A DNA stretch of 64,000 nucleotides from Bacterioplanes sp965233665 (GCA_965233665.1 CBDDTG010000021.1:20790-84789), one strand, 5' to 3'; counted from the first letter of the stretch, positions 1 to 8,882 are shown. Notes: a model not told the origin generated them from the sequence alone. A program made the numbers and translations.

Positions 1-608
1 AGCTCCGTTGCGGTTTCACGACTCATGCCCATGTTCTCGGCGGCTTCAATCATGGCTTCCATCATCAGGAAGTAATAGGCCGGGCCACTGCCTGAAACCG
101 CGATCACGGTATCAATCTCAGCTTCGGTTTGAACCCACACGGTGATGCCGACGGCACGCATCAGAGCATCGGCCAAGTTGCGTTGTTCCATGCTGACTGC
201 GTCGCTGGCAAATAAGCCACTGGCACCAACGCCAACCAAAGACGGCGTGTTGGGCATGCAGCGCACAATGGCCTGGCAGCCGCTCCAAAGTTCCAACGAA
301 GCCAGATCGATGCCCGCAGCGATGGAGATCAACAGTGGCTGACGCTCTGTTAATTGCTCTCGCAGTGGCTCCAGCACTTGGCTCATGACTTGTGGCTTTA
401 CCGCCATCATCACGACGTCTGCTTGCGCAATGGCAGCAGCGTTGTCGGCATACACCTGCACGCCATAGTCTGCCGCCAGACGCTCGCGCTGGTCAGCATT
501 GGGATCACTGATATGAATCTGGTTGGCGGGCAATTCGCCCGTTTGAATCAAGCCGCCGACGATGCTGGCGGCCATGTTGCCACCGCCGATAAAAGCCAAT
601 TGCGTCAT
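1..608 (-). CDS. proC: Pyrroline-5-carboxylate reductase ProC (C-terminus outside window)
   Basis: Catalyses the last step of proline synthesis, NAD(P)H-dependent reduction of 1-pyrroline-5-carboxylate, in the cytoplasm. The ATG is at 608 on the minus strand; about 202 residues are visible before the window edge, of the roughly 270 usual for the family. Seen: an N-terminal Rossmann motif FIGGGNMA at residues 6-13, then AVKPQ, and the family signature around VSGSGPAYYF. It lies directly downstream of yggS with a 30-base gap, the same order as in Pseudomonas (yggS-proC next to pilT). No damage is visible. Identity is very secure; only the 3' end is missing. Confidence 0.96.
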   Translation of the reverse strand, partial: MTQLAFIGGGNMAASIVGGLIQTGELPANQIHISDPNADQRERLAADYGVQVYADNAAAIAQADVVMMAVKPQVMSQVLEPLREQLTERQPLLISIAAGIDLASLELWSGCQAIVRCMPNTPSLVGVGASGLFASDAVSMEQRNLADALMRAVGITVWVQTEAEIDTVIAVSGSGPAYYFLMMEAMIEAAENMGMSRETATE

Positions 609-638
609 GTTGCTTCCTTCATTGAATTTGCTGCGAGT

Positions 639-1370
639 TTAGGTATCTGGGCCGGCATCGGCAACAACAGACACACTGGCTGCTTGATCACGAGCACCAA
701 AAATATCCGTGCCCACCCGTACTTGATGACTGCCATGGGCAATGGCGAGTTCCAGGTCCCCGGACATGCCCATTGACAGTGTATCGACCTGCGGGTGATC
801 CGCTCTCAGACTCTCCAGCAGTTGCTGCATTCGGTCGAATTGCTGGCCCAGTGCCTGCTTATCGTTCGTGGCTTCGGGGATGCACATCAATCCGCGCACG
901 GTCAGGCGTGGCAACTCAGCGACTTGGGCGGCTAGTTCGGGCACCTGCGACGGCAGCACCCCAGACTTTTGCGCTTCTTCACTGATGTTGACCTGTAACA
1001 GCACCTGCAAAGGAGCCATGCCATCAGGGCGCTGATCGTTTAACCGCCGCGCCAGCTTGAGACGGTCAAGTGTTTCCAGCCACTGGAAGCGCTCGGCGAC
1101 GGTCCGGCTCTTATTGCTCTGCAAATGGCCAATAAAATGCCATTCAATGTCGTCGAGATCCGCCAGGGCGTCTATTTTGTCCAATGCGTCCTGCAAATAG
1201 TTTTCACCGAAGGCGCGTTGCCCGAGCTGATAACACTGGCGCACCATGCTGGCGGGTTTGGTTTTACTGACCGCCAACAGTGCCACTTGCTGGCGGCTGC
1301 GACCGGCTTGTTCGCAGGCTTTGTCTATACGTTGTTGCACCGCATGGTAGCGTTGTTCGAGAGTGGACAT
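639..1370 (-). CDS. yggS: YggS/PROSC-type PLP homeostasis protein
   Basis: A single-domain alanine-racemase-like TIM-barrel protein that binds pyridoxal phosphate and buffers free PLP; it has no established enzyme activity. The 243-residue length is typical. The PLP-binding lysine lies in the motif LLAVSKTKP near residue 36, followed by FGENYLQ, WHFIGHLQ.NK, and the C-terminal SMGMSGDLELAI and VRVGT.IFG motifs, all intact. It runs toward proC and is divergent from pilT, with only 79 bases between the two start codons, so both promoters must lie in 1371-1449. This yggS/pilT divergence is standard in pseudomonads. Confidence 0.95.
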   Translation of the reverse strand: MSTLEQRYHAVQQRIDKACEQAGRSRQQVALLAVSKTKPASMVRQCYQLGQRAFGENYLQDALDKIDALADLDDIEWHFIGHLQSNKSRTVAERFQWLETLDRLKLARRLNDQRPDGMAPLQVLLQVNISEEAQKSGVLPSQVPELAAQVAELPRLTVRGLMCIPEATNDKQALGQQFDRMQQLLESLRADHPQVDTLSMGMSGDLELAIAHGSHQVRVGTDIFGARDQAASVSVVADAGPDT

Positions 1371-1449
1371 TGCTTAGGCTTGGTTTAGGATTGTCAGCAA
1401 CCAATGATAAAGCCAAGGCGCCGTTCGCGCACGGCGTGAAGGAGAAACT

Positions 1450-2484
1450 ATGGATATTACCGAACTGTTGGCCTTTAGTGCCAAACAGGGTGCTTCCGAC
1501 TTACACCTGTCGGCGGATTTGCCTCCCATGATCCGGGTCGACGGCGACGTTCGCCGCATTAATTTGCCGGCGCTGGCGCACAAAGAAGTGCATGCGCTGG
1601 TGTATGAAATCATGAACGACAAGCAGCGTAAGGATTTCGAAGAATTTCTGGAAACCGACTTTTCCTTTGAAGTGCCTGGTGTGGCGCGCTTCCGGGTAAA
1701 CGCCTTTAACCACAACCGTGGCGCCGGTGCCGTGTTCCGGACCATTCCGTCCAAGGTACTGACCATGGACCAGTTGGGCATGGGGCAGGTATTTAAAGAT
1801 TTATCGAACATTCCGCGTGGCATCGTGCTGGTTACCGGGCCGACGGGTTCGGGTAAATCGACCACGCTGGCGGCCATGATCGACAGCATCAACGAAAACA
1901 AATACGAGCACATCCTCACCATTGAGGACCCGATCGAATTTGTACACGAATCCAAAAAAGCCTTGGTTAACCAACGGGAAGTGCACCGCGACACCTTGGG
2001 CTTTAACGAAGCCTTGCGCAGCGCACTGCGGGAAGACCCGGATGTGATTCTGGTGGGCGAGCTGCGGGACTTAGAAACCATTCGCCTAGCGCTGACCGCA
2101 GCGGAAACCGGTCACGTGGTTTTTGGCACCTTGCACACCAGCTCGGCGGCCAAAACCATTGACCGTATTGTTGACGTATTTCCCGCAGAAGAGAAATCCA
2201 TGGTGCGGTCAATGCTGTCAGAATCGCTGCAGGGCGTGATTGCCCAGACCCTGTTGAAGAAAAACGGTGGCGGTCGAGTAGCGGCTCATGAAATTATGAT
2301 CGGTACCCCGGCGATTCGTAACCTCATTCGTGAGGACAAAATTGCGCAAATGTATTCGGCGATTCAGACCGGTGGCGCCTATGGCATGCAGACCATGGAT
2401 CAATGCCTGCAAAACCTGATGGCGAAAGGCCTGATCTCGCGTGAAGCGGCGCGAGAAAAAGCCAAAGTGCCGGATAACTTCTGA
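1450..2484 (+). CDS. pilT: Type IV pilus retraction ATPase PilT
   Basis: Hexameric cytoplasmic ATPase that powers depolymerisation of the type IV pilus and so twitching motility. 344 residues, the normal length. Seen: N-terminal PAS-like region, Walker A GPTGSGKST at 130-138, Asp box and His box region, Walker B VILVGELRD, and the PilT-specific AIRNLIRE motif near residue 288. The start is fixed by GAAGGAG 5-6 bases before the ATG. pilU follows after 11 bases, so the two are surely cotranscribed. The Pil-Chp signalling genes that control pilus extension and retraction are in the same window at 32985-45444. Confidence 0.98.
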   Translation: MDITELLAFSAKQGASDLHLSADLPPMIRVDGDVRRINLPALAHKEVHALVYEIMNDKQRKDFEEFLETDFSFEVPGVARFRVNAFNHNRGAGAVFRTIPSKVLTMDQLGMGQVFKDLSNIPRGIVLVTGPTGSGKSTTLAAMIDSINENKYEHILTIEDPIEFVHESKKALVNQREVHRDTLGFNEALRSALREDPDVILVGELRDLETIRLALTAAETGHVVFGTLHTSSAAKTIDRIVDVFPAEEKSMVRSMLSESLQGVIAQTLLKKNGGGRVAAHEIMIGTPAIRNLIREDKIAQMYSAIQTGGAYGMQTMDQCLQNLMAKGLISREAAREKAKVPDNF

Positions 2485-2495
2485 GGTAAGCCACT

Positions 2496-3611
2496 ATGTC
2501 TATGGACAAATTTTTGCGCCTAATGGTGGAGAAGAAGGCCTCCGACCTGTTCATCACCGCAGGCGTTGCTCCCTCCATGAAGGTGCACGGCACCATTATG
2601 CCGCTCAGTCGTAACCCGCTGGGGGCCGAGCAAGCCCGCGATATTGTGCTCGGCTTAATGAACGACAAGCAGCAAACTGAGTTCGAAGAAAAGAAAGAGC
2701 TGAACTTTGCCATCAACGCCAGCGGTATTGGCCGTTTTCGTGCCAGTGCGTTTTATCAACGCAACGTCGCGGGCATGGTGCTGCGGCGTATTGAAACTGA
2801 AATCCCCAAGGTCGATGATCTAGGGCTTCCCGATGTTATCAAAGACTTGGCGATGGAAAAGCGCGGCTTGATCGTGTTTGTGGGCGCCACGGGTACCGGT
2901 AAATCGACCTCGCTGGCCTCGATGATTGGTCATCGCAATCACAACAGTAAGGGCCATATTCTCAGCATTGAGGACCCGATCGAGTTCGTGCACCGCCACG
3001 ATAATTGCATCATTACCCAGCGAGAGGTGGGCTTAGATACCGAATCGTTTGAGATCGGTCTGCGCAACTGCCTGCGTCAGGCGCCGGATGTCATCATGAT
3101 TGGTGAGGTGCGCTCACCTGAGACCATGGAGCATGCGGTGACTTTCGCTGAAACCGGTCACTTGTGTTTGGCAACCTTGCACGCCAACAACGCCAACCAG
3201 GCGTTGGAGCGGATTATTCACTTCTTCCCGCCGGCGCGGCACAGCCAGATCTGGATGGATTTGTCCCTGAACCTGAAAGCCATTGTGGCGCAGCAGTTGA
3301 TTCCTACGCCCGATGGCCGTGGACGCCGGGCCGTGGTGGAAGTATTAATCAACTCGCCACTGGCGGCCGATCTGATTCGCAAAGGCGAAGTGCATGAGCT
3401 CAAACCTTTGATGCGCAAGTCCACCGAATTGGGCATGCAGACCTTCGACCAAGCACTGTATTACCTGTATGAGCAAGGCGAAATCACCTACGAGGACGCC
3501 ATTTCTCATGCTGACTCGCCTAACGACTTACGTCTAATGATCAAGCTCGGCTCAGAAACCGACCTCGATCAGCTGGACGGTGCTACCCGCAACTTACGTC
3601 TTCAGGACTGA
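2496..3611 (+). CDS. pilU: PilT-like accessory retraction ATPase PilU
   Basis: Accessory retraction ATPase that works with PilT to pull type IV pili under load. 371 residues with Walker A GATGTGKST at 130-138, Walker B VIMIGEVRS, and the typical PilU C-terminal extension ending in a charged tail. About 40 percent of positions match the neighbouring PilT by eye, as expected for these paralogues. It starts 11 bases after pilT stops, preceded by GAGGTAAG. A GC-rich hairpin (3618-3647) follows the stop and probably marks the end of the unit. Confidence 0.97.
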   Translation: MSMDKFLRLMVEKKASDLFITAGVAPSMKVHGTIMPLSRNPLGAEQARDIVLGLMNDKQQTEFEEKKELNFAINASGIGRFRASAFYQRNVAGMVLRRIETEIPKVDDLGLPDVIKDLAMEKRGLIVFVGATGTGKSTSLASMIGHRNHNSKGHILSIEDPIEFVHRHDNCIITQREVGLDTESFEIGLRNCLRQAPDVIMIGEVRSPETMEHAVTFAETGHLCLATLHANNANQALERIIHFFPPARHSQIWMDLSLNLKAIVAQQLIPTPDGRGRRAVVEVLINSPLAADLIRKGEVHELKPLMRKSTELGMQTFDQALYYLYEQGEITYEDAISHADSPNDLRLMIKLGSETDLDQLDGATRNLRLQD

Positions 3612-3617
3612 CCGCGT

Positions 3618-3647
3618 GGCTGCGTTTGATGAACATCAGGCGCAGCC
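3618..3647 (+). terminator. Hairpin after pilU
   Basis: Arms GGCTGCG (3618-3624) and CGCAGCC (3641-3647) pair perfectly. Inside them TGATG and CATCA also pair, separated from the outer stem by two G-U wobbles. No T-run follows, so it may be a weak terminator or a 3' mRNA stabiliser rather than a classic intrinsic terminator. Confidence 0.4.
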
Positions 3648-3743
3648 GCCGGAGCGCTACGCAGCTCTGCTATTTGACTATCCTTATGCGACAATGCGCG
3701 AGTTTTTCTCGTGGCTATTTATTCGTTCTCAAGGTGGTTTTGT

Positions 3744-6011
3744 TTGGCGCTGATGCGACGCAATATCTGGAGTCTATTTGTCTTTATCGTGCTCGGTGGG
3801 CTGGGCTTGCTGGCGGCTATCATCAGCTACAGCTGGCATGCCCAACTGAGTGAGCATACGCTCACCTACAGCAATCGCGCCGAACTGATGGGCGAAACGG
3901 TGCGCAGTGTACTGGCAGCCGAAGAAATGTTACTCGACGTGTTGGGCGATGAGTTGCTGAATGCGCCCGATACCTTGCACGGTCCTGGCCCTGTGCCCTT
4001 GCTCGATCGACTGCTTGAAGTGAACCCCGTATTGGTCGGCTTCGGCTTGGCTGGCCCTGATGGTGAGTTCCTGCAAACCAGTAGCAATGCGTTAGGCAGC
4101 AACCAGCCTAACTTGCTGCAGCACCCGGATACTCGTGACTCGTTTTTGCGCGCTTTGCACAGCCGTCAAATGGTGCTGGGGCGAACCTATTTGATGCCGT
4201 CCCTACAGCGCTGGATCATTCCGCTGCGCAAAGCCTTGCGAGATGATGATGGCAATGTTGTGGCGGTGATGACCTCAGGCATTGACCTGAGCACGGCTTC
4301 TGACCTGTTCCAGCAGCGGTCGCAGCAAGACCGTACCTGGCTTGTGCGCGCCCACGATAACTATCTGCAGTTTTCCACCGTGGTCGAGGAAGATGAGGGC
4401 TACGCTCAGCCGCTGGCAACCGCCACCGTGCGCTCAATGGAAAGAGCCTTGCAGCAAGATAACGGCGTCGATCTTGCGACCATCCGCCAGGGCAAAGGGG
4501 CTTGGGGGTATCGGCTGCAGCGGGATGGAGAGTCTGTGTTAGGTGCTGCCATGTTTTTGCCACGACACGATTTGTGGGTGTTGGCAGAAACCCCCGAACA
4601 GCCGCTACGCTCAGGCTTTTTGGGGCGGGTTGCGATTTATGCCGCTCTTTACAGTGTTGTGGTGTTAGTGCTGTTTGCGCTTTTTCGCGCCATCGCGCGT
4701 GCCGAAGACCTACAGCGCCAGCAACTGTTTTTTACCGCCAACCACGACGGCCTTACCAACTTGCCCAACCGCAATTATTTGCTGGAGCATGTACACGGTT
4801 GGATGGATGAAGATCGTGGCTTTTTTGTCATGTTCATCGACATGGATAATTTCAAAGGCGTTAACGACAGCTTTGGTCACGATTGCGGTGATCAGGTACT
4901 CATCGAGTTGAGCCATCGTCTGCAGCGCCATGTTGAGGATGGGGAAGTGCTGGCACGCTTGGGTGGCGATGAGTTCATCCTACTACTCACCACTGCCGAT
5001 CAGGAGCAGGTGCGCCAGCGTGGCAATGCCATCATTGATTCGGTATCGCGCGACTACGCCGTTTATGGGTTCAACTTCCAGCTTGGTGCCAGCATCGGTG
5101 TGGCCCGCTACCCATTGCATGGCCGCAGCATGAATGACCTGTTGCGGGCCGCCGACATCGCCATGCATGAGGCGAAAAAAACCCGCAACTCGGTAAATTT
5201 CTATCACGATGAAATGGAAAGCGGATATTTGCGGAAAATCCGCATTGAGCAGCGCCTGCGGTCTGCGCTGACCGGGGGGCATTTGTTTATGGTCTATCAG
5301 CCTCAAGTCAGTCACGACGGCCGCATGCTCGGTGTAGAGGCGCTGATTCGCTGGAAAGACGACGAACTGGGTTTTGTACCGCCAGACGAATTTATTGGCG
5401 TGGCAGAAACCACCGGGCTGATGCCTGCGATTGGGGAGTTTGTGGTCAGCACCGCAATGCGCGAAATGACCTTGCTGCAGCAGCACCTAGAGGAAAGCTT
5501 TGATATCGCCATCAACATATCAGTGAAGCAATTTTTGCTGGCGGGCTTTGTCGACGGCATTCGTGAGCAAATTGACCATTATCGCTTACAACCTGAGCTA
5601 GTAACGCTGGAAATCACCGAAAGTGTGTTTATCGAAGATTTGCAAATGGTGCTACCGATCCTCAATGAGCTGCATGACATGGGGGTGCGCATTTCTCTCG
5701 ATGACTTCGGCACCGGTTTTTCATCGCTCAGCGTGCTGCGCTTGTTACCGATTGACGAGCTGAAAATTGATAAAAGCTTTATCGACGACATTCGCACCGA
5801 TCAAACTGCCCACAAGATGGCGCAAAGCGTGATTGCCATCGGCAAAAATTACGGCATGTCGGTGCTGGCGGAAGGCGTTGAAACGGCCGATCAAAAAGAG
5901 CTATTGATGGCGGATGGCTGTGACCGCTACCAAGGCTATCACTTTGCCAAACCGATGCCGGCAGCTGAGCTGGCGGTGTTTATTCGTGAGAGTCCAGCCA
6001 TTTATCTCTAG
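3744..6011 (+). CDS. Membrane sensor GGDEF-EAL protein (cyclic-di-GMP turnover)
   Basis: Inner-membrane protein predicted to make and/or break down cyclic di-GMP. Layout: a first transmembrane helix near residues 10-32, a periplasmic Cache-like sensor region of about 250 residues, a second helix near 285-308, then GGDEF and EAL domains. The GGDEF motif is intact (residues 407-411) but the inhibitory RxxD site upstream is replaced by EDGE. The EAL domain keeps EALIRW (from 532), NISVKQF, EITES, DDFGTGFSSL, KIDKSF, AEGVE and QGYHF, so phosphodiesterase activity is likely. Start choice: a TTG at 3744 has AAGGTGG six bases upstream; an ATG at 3753 and a GTG at 3711 are less well placed. Its 3' end overlaps moaE by 32 bases, tail to tail. 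Confidence 0.9.
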   Translation: MALMRRNIWSLFVFIVLGGLGLLAAIISYSWHAQLSEHTLTYSNRAELMGETVRSVLAAEEMLLDVLGDELLNAPDTLHGPGPVPLLDRLLEVNPVLVGFGLAGPDGEFLQTSSNALGSNQPNLLQHPDTRDSFLRALHSRQMVLGRTYLMPSLQRWIIPLRKALRDDDGNVVAVMTSGIDLSTASDLFQQRSQQDRTWLVRAHDNYLQFSTVVEEDEGYAQPLATATVRSMERALQQDNGVDLATIRQGKGAWGYRLQRDGESVLGAAMFLPRHDLWVLAETPEQPLRSGFLGRVAIYAALYSVVVLVLFALFRAIARAEDLQRQQLFFTANHDGLTNLPNRNYLLEHVHGWMDEDRGFFVMFIDMDNFKGVNDSFGHDCGDQVLIELSHRLQRHVEDGEVLARLGGDEFILLLTTADQEQVRQRGNAIIDSVSRDYAVYGFNFQLGASIGVARYPLHGRSMNDLLRAADIAMHEAKKTRNSVNFYHDEMESGYLRKIRIEQRLRSALTGGHLFMVYQPQVSHDGRMLGVEALIRWKDDELGFVPPDEFIGVAETTGLMPAIGEFVVSTAMREMTLLQQHLEESFDIAINISVKQFLLAGFVDGIREQIDHYRLQPELVTLEITESVFIEDLQMVLPILNELHDMGVRISLDDFGTGFSSLSVLRLLPIDELKIDKSFIDDIRTDQTAHKMAQSVIAIGKNYGMSVLAEGVETADQKELLMADGCDRYQGYHFAKPMPAAELAVFIRESPAIYL

Positions 6012-6441
6012 CCTTGCGGTCGCAGGCTTTGGCCTCTAGCCAGCGTTGGCCATCGCCTGTGTGCTCTTTCTTCCAAAACGGTGCGTCCGTTTTCAGCCAA
6101 TCCATAATGAACTGGCAGGCGTCAAAAGCACTTTGCCGATGGGCGCTGCTAACGCCAACCAATACGATTTGCTCACCCAGCGATAAACAGCCATAGCGAT
6201 GAACAACCCTAACGCCTGTTAGCTCCCAGCGTTGACGCGCTGTTGCCACAATGTGCTCTAGGCTGCGCTCGGTCATGCCCGGATAGTGCTCCAGCTCCAG
6301 TGCTTGTACCTCTGCACCCAGGTTCATGTCTCGTACTTGGCCAACAAACAATGCAATGGCACCGGCTTGCGGGTCAGCGCTCAGGGAACGATAGTGCTCG
6401 CCAACATCGAAGTCCTGCTGCTGTACCTGGATGTGATCCAC
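5980..6441 (-). CDS. moaE: Molybdopterin synthase large subunit MoaE
   Basis: Catalytic subunit of molybdopterin synthase, which transfers sulfur from the MoaD C-terminal thiocarboxylate onto cyclic pyranopterin monophosphate. 153 residues, normal. Seen: FVGQVRD near residue 33, the R-HR-G-L--GE segment (VHRYGCLSLGE), SAHR, and the catalytic lysine motif LKTDAPFWKKE near residue 115. The start is a GTG two bases after the moaD stop, so translation is likely coupled. Last gene of the moaABCDE operon; its end overlaps the opposing GGDEF-EAL gene. Confidence 0.96.
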   Translation of the reverse strand: MDHIQVQQQDFDVGEHYRSLSADPQAGAIALFVGQVRDMNLGAEVQALELEHYPGMTERSLEHIVATARQRWELTGVRVVHRYGCLSLGEQIVLVGVSSAHRQSAFDACQFIMDWLKTDAPFWKKEHTGDGQRWLEAKACDRKARDKWLDSHE

Positions 6442-6443
6442 AC

Positions 6444-6683
6444 TCAGCCTCCAGTCATGGGCGGAAAGAAAGCCACTTCATCATCGTCATTTAAGTGCTG
6501 ATGTTCGTCTTTGGTGAGGGTTTGGTTTACCGCCACTAACGCCCGTTCAGCTGATAGCGCCTCGGCATGTTGTGGCCATCGCTGTTGCAGTTGTTGTCGC
6601 AGTGCTGCGATGGTGCTGGCTTCCAGCTCCAGTGCATCGCACTGCAGTTGCTCACGCAAGGCGGCAAAAAACAGGACGTTCAC
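6444..6683 (-). CDS. moaD: Molybdopterin synthase sulfur carrier MoaD
   Basis: Ubiquitin-like small subunit of molybdopterin synthase; its C-terminal glycine is adenylated and thiocarboxylated by MoeB. The protein ends in PPMTGG, the required double glycine. I place the start at a GTG at 6683, giving 79 residues beginning MNVLFFAALRE: this GTG overlaps the moaC TGA in a four-base GTGA junction, the usual coupling arrangement. A TTG at 6695 would add four residues and lie inside moaC. The protein has a beta-grasp pattern typical of the family. Confidence 0.93.
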   Translation of the reverse strand: MNVLFFAALREQLQCDALELEASTIAALRQQLQQRWPQHAEALSAERALVAVNQTLTKDEHQHLNDDDEVAFFPPMTGG

Positions 6684-7156
6684 TCGGCGCTCCAATCGCC
6701 GCTTTGGCCGCCACGCTTTGCCAACACTCGAATGCCTTCAATGCGCATAGCAGGGTCGAGGGCTTTGCACATATCGAACAGCGTTAAGGCAGCGACGGAA
6801 ACCGCCGTCAGGGCTTCCATTTCAACGCCGGTTTGGCCTGTTAGCTTGCAGCGACCGGTAATGTGCACGCGCTGCTGCTGTGGTTGGCACTCAAACTCAA
6901 CTGCCACCTTGCTCAACATCAATGGATGGCACAGAGGAATTAGATTGGCCGTTTGTTTAGCGGCCTGGATGCCAGCGACCCGTGCCACGGCAAAAACATC
7001 GCCTTTGTCATGGCCGCCATCAAGAATGCGCTGCAGGGTATCGGCCTGCATGTAGACATAACCTTCAGCAATGGCTTCACGCCGGCTGTGATCCTTGTGG
7101 CTGACGTCGACCATATTGGCCTCGCCATCGGCATTAATATGAGACAGTTCGCCCAT
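6680..7156 (-). CDS. moaC: Cyclic pyranopterin monophosphate synthase MoaC
   Basis: Second enzyme of molybdenum cofactor synthesis: converts the MoaA product 3',8-cyclo-7,8-dihydro-GTP into cyclic pyranopterin monophosphate. 158 residues, full length. Conserved pieces visible: MVDVSHK at the start, A...GI.AAK.T..LIPLCHPL, GVEMEALTAVSVAALTLFDMCKA, and the C-terminal L..K.GG.SG pattern. It begins one base after the moaB stop and overlaps moaD by four bases, so moaB-C-D-E are tightly coupled. Confidence 0.97.
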   Translation of the reverse strand: MGELSHINADGEANMVDVSHKDHSRREAIAEGYVYMQADTLQRILDGGHDKGDVFAVARVAGIQAAKQTANLIPLCHPLMLSKVAVEFECQPQQQRVHITGRCKLTGQTGVEMEALTAVSVAALTLFDMCKALDPAMRIEGIRVLAKRGGQSGDWSAE

Positions 7157-7157
7157 G

Positions 7158-7685
7158 TTAGTTCTCCGTCACAGGTTTTAGCTGCAGCACAAAATTGCAG
7201 GGGCGGTGCTGGCTATCGAGTTGCTCACGAATAATTCGATCCCAAGCGGTGTGACAGGCATTGCGAGAGCCTGGCAGACAAAAAATGAGCATGTCGTTGG
7301 AAAAGCCTGCCAAAGCCCGACTTTGCACCGTAGAGCTGCCAATTTCATCATAAGAGAGCTGTCGAAACAGCTCGCCGAAGCCCTGTACTTCTTTATCAAA
7401 TAATGGCGCTACGGCTTCGGGCGTGGCGTCGCGTTCGGTAAAGCCGGTGCCGCCTGTGATCAGCACCACTTGGGTGCGATCATCGGCGGCCCAGTGCGCC
7501 ACTTGGGCGCGAATACGGTATTTATCATCCGCCAGAATGCGCTTCTCACTGAGGTGATGACCGGCATCGGTTAGGCGTTCAACTAACAGCTGTCCACTGG
7601 TGTCGGTGGCTTCGGTACGGCTGTCGGACACCGTCAGCACGGCAATGTTGAGTGCAATGGCTTGGTCACTGTAGGTGTGTGCCAT
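7158..7685 (-). CDS. moaB: Molybdenum cofactor biosynthesis protein MoaB
   Basis: MogA/MoaB family protein that binds molybdopterin; in bacteria with MogA it may adenylate molybdopterin or be auxiliary. 175 residues. Motifs: VLTVSDSRTEATDTSG near residues 16-31, the glycine-rich LITGGTGFTERD, and a C-terminal LPGSRNA. The ATG is preceded by GAGGAAACC. It follows moaA after 12 bases. mogA, moeA and moeB are not in this window and must be elsewhere. Confidence 0.95.
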   Translation of the reverse strand: MAHTYSDQAIALNIAVLTVSDSRTEATDTSGQLLVERLTDAGHHLSEKRILADDKYRIRAQVAHWAADDRTQVVLITGGTGFTERDATPEAVAPLFDKEVQGFGELFRQLSYDEIGSSTVQSRALAGFSNDMLIFCLPGSRNACHTAWDRIIREQLDSQHRPCNFVLQLKPVTEN

Positions 7686-7697
7686 GGTTTCCTCGTG

Positions 7698-8693
7698 TTA
7701 TCCGCCAATCATGGCAAAGTGTTGGATGGCGCCGCTATTGCCCTGGTGCAAGTTGTGCCCTGCAGCTTTAAGTTGCAGCAACTCCTGCAGTTGCTGGCGC
7801 AACTCCGCCTGATGCTGTGGTTGCAATAAAGGGCGCAAATCATAGCCGTGCTCGCCAAATAAGCACAAATGCAGTTTGCCGGCAGCGGAGATGCGCAGAC
7901 GGTTGCAGGAGCTGCAGAAATTGGGGCTATAGGGCATGATTAAGCCGATGCGGCCGGCATATCCCGGATGCTGGTACTCCTGCGCCGGGCCGGCATGCGG
8001 GCTGCGCGGTAACGCTTGCCAGCCTTGTTGCAGCAACTGCTGGCGAATGACATCGCCGCTGATGTGGTGGCGTTTAAAGTAGTCCGGCTGGCTGCCGGTT
8101 TGCATCAGTTCGATAAAGCGCATAGTTACGGGGGTGTGACGCAGCCAAGCAAGAAACTGCGGCAATTGATCCAGTTGGTCGCGCAGCAGCACGGCGTTGA
8201 CCTTGACCGGCAACTCCAATTCTAACGCCCGTTCAATACCGCTGAGGATTTCGCGCAAGCGATCGTGGCCGGTAATGGCTTTAAACACCCGCGCATCCAG
8301 GCTATCAATGCTGACATTGAGTTGGCTTAGGCCGGCTGCTACCCAGCCATCAATGTGCTGTGGCAGCTTGTAGCCGTTGGTGGTGATGGCCAGTTGCTCA
8401 ATGCCGGGAGTGCTGCTGATGGCGTGCAGTATGTCGGTCAGATCTCGGCGCAACACAGGTTCACCGCCGGTAACGCGTATCTTACGTGTTCCTAACGCGC
8501 CAAAGGCCGCCACGGTTTGTTGGATCTCTGGCAAGCTCAAGGGCTGTGGCTCGCCGTCACCCTGGTAGCCATTGGGCAAGCAGTAGTGACAGCGAAAATT
8601 ACACACATCAGTGATGGATAAGCGCAGGTAAGTAAAGCGGCGACCGTGGTTATCGTGTAGCGACTGCAGTGGAATCGGCTGATAGCTGGTCAT
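7698..8693 (-). CDS. moaA: GTP 3',8-cyclase MoaA (radical SAM)
   Basis: First step of molybdenum cofactor synthesis: radical SAM cyclisation of GTP. 331 residues from the chosen ATG at 8693, which has AAGG five bases upstream; an upstream in-frame start at 8747 would add an atypical 18-residue leader. The SAM cluster cysteines are C31, C35 and C38 in CNFRCHYC. The C-terminal cluster has FCSSCNRLR and a further Cys in LHLC, and the protein ends in GG, as in functional MoaA. First gene of moaABCDE; its promoter and a palindrome lie at 8819-8874, leaving a leader of about 120 bases. Confidence 0.97.
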   Translation of the reverse strand: MTSYQPIPLQSLHDNHGRRFTYLRLSITDVCNFRCHYCLPNGYQGDGEPQPLSLPEIQQTVAAFGALGTRKIRVTGGEPVLRRDLTDILHAISSTPGIEQLAITTNGYKLPQHIDGWVAAGLSQLNVSIDSLDARVFKAITGHDRLREILSGIERALELELPVKVNAVLLRDQLDQLPQFLAWLRHTPVTMRFIELMQTGSQPDYFKRHHISGDVIRQQLLQQGWQALPRSPHAGPAQEYQHPGYAGRIGLIMPYSPNFCSSCNRLRISAAGKLHLCLFGEHGYDLRPLLQPQHQAELRQQLQELLQLKAAGHNLHQGNSGAIQHFAMIGG

Positions 8694-8818
8694 GATTACC
8701 TTGGTGCGCCTGGCGTCGAAAGAACGGATGAAACGGGAGTGCAGCACAATCGCCGTTGTGGATTCGTCAACGTTTCGCCAGCAAAGGTTCCCATGGTTGG
8801 CAAACGCCCTTGCGTTTC

Positions 8819-8846
8819 ATTGTACGGTGTCCGAGTTGGCATTCAA
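8819..8846 (-). promoter_or_regulatory. Predicted sigma-70 promoter of moaABCDE
   Basis: On the minus strand a TTGAAT -35 (8841-8846) and a TACAAT -10 (8819-8824) are 16 bases apart, upstream of moaA. The -35 element lies within one arm of a 12-bp perfect inverted repeat (8839-8874), which could let a regulator control it. Predicted only from consensus similarity. Confidence 0.5.
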
Positions 8847-8874
8847 TAGCACCGTGCATGGCGCTATTGAATGC
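8839..8874. repeat. 12-bp inverted repeat between lipoprotein gene and moaA
   Basis: GCATTCAATAGC (8839-8850) and GCTATTGAATGC (8863-8874) are perfect reverse complements separated by 12 bases. It lies nine bases after the stop codon of the large lipoprotein gene, so it can form a terminator-like hairpin, but no T-run follows on either strand. Because it covers the predicted moaA -35 element it could equally be an operator. Confidence 0.6.
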
Positions 8875-8882
8875 AATGAACG

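Noticed and set aside
8694..8818. Molybdenum cofactor riboswitch in the moaA leader
   Set aside because: The leader length would allow it, but I could not match the conserved core; a covariance search would decide.
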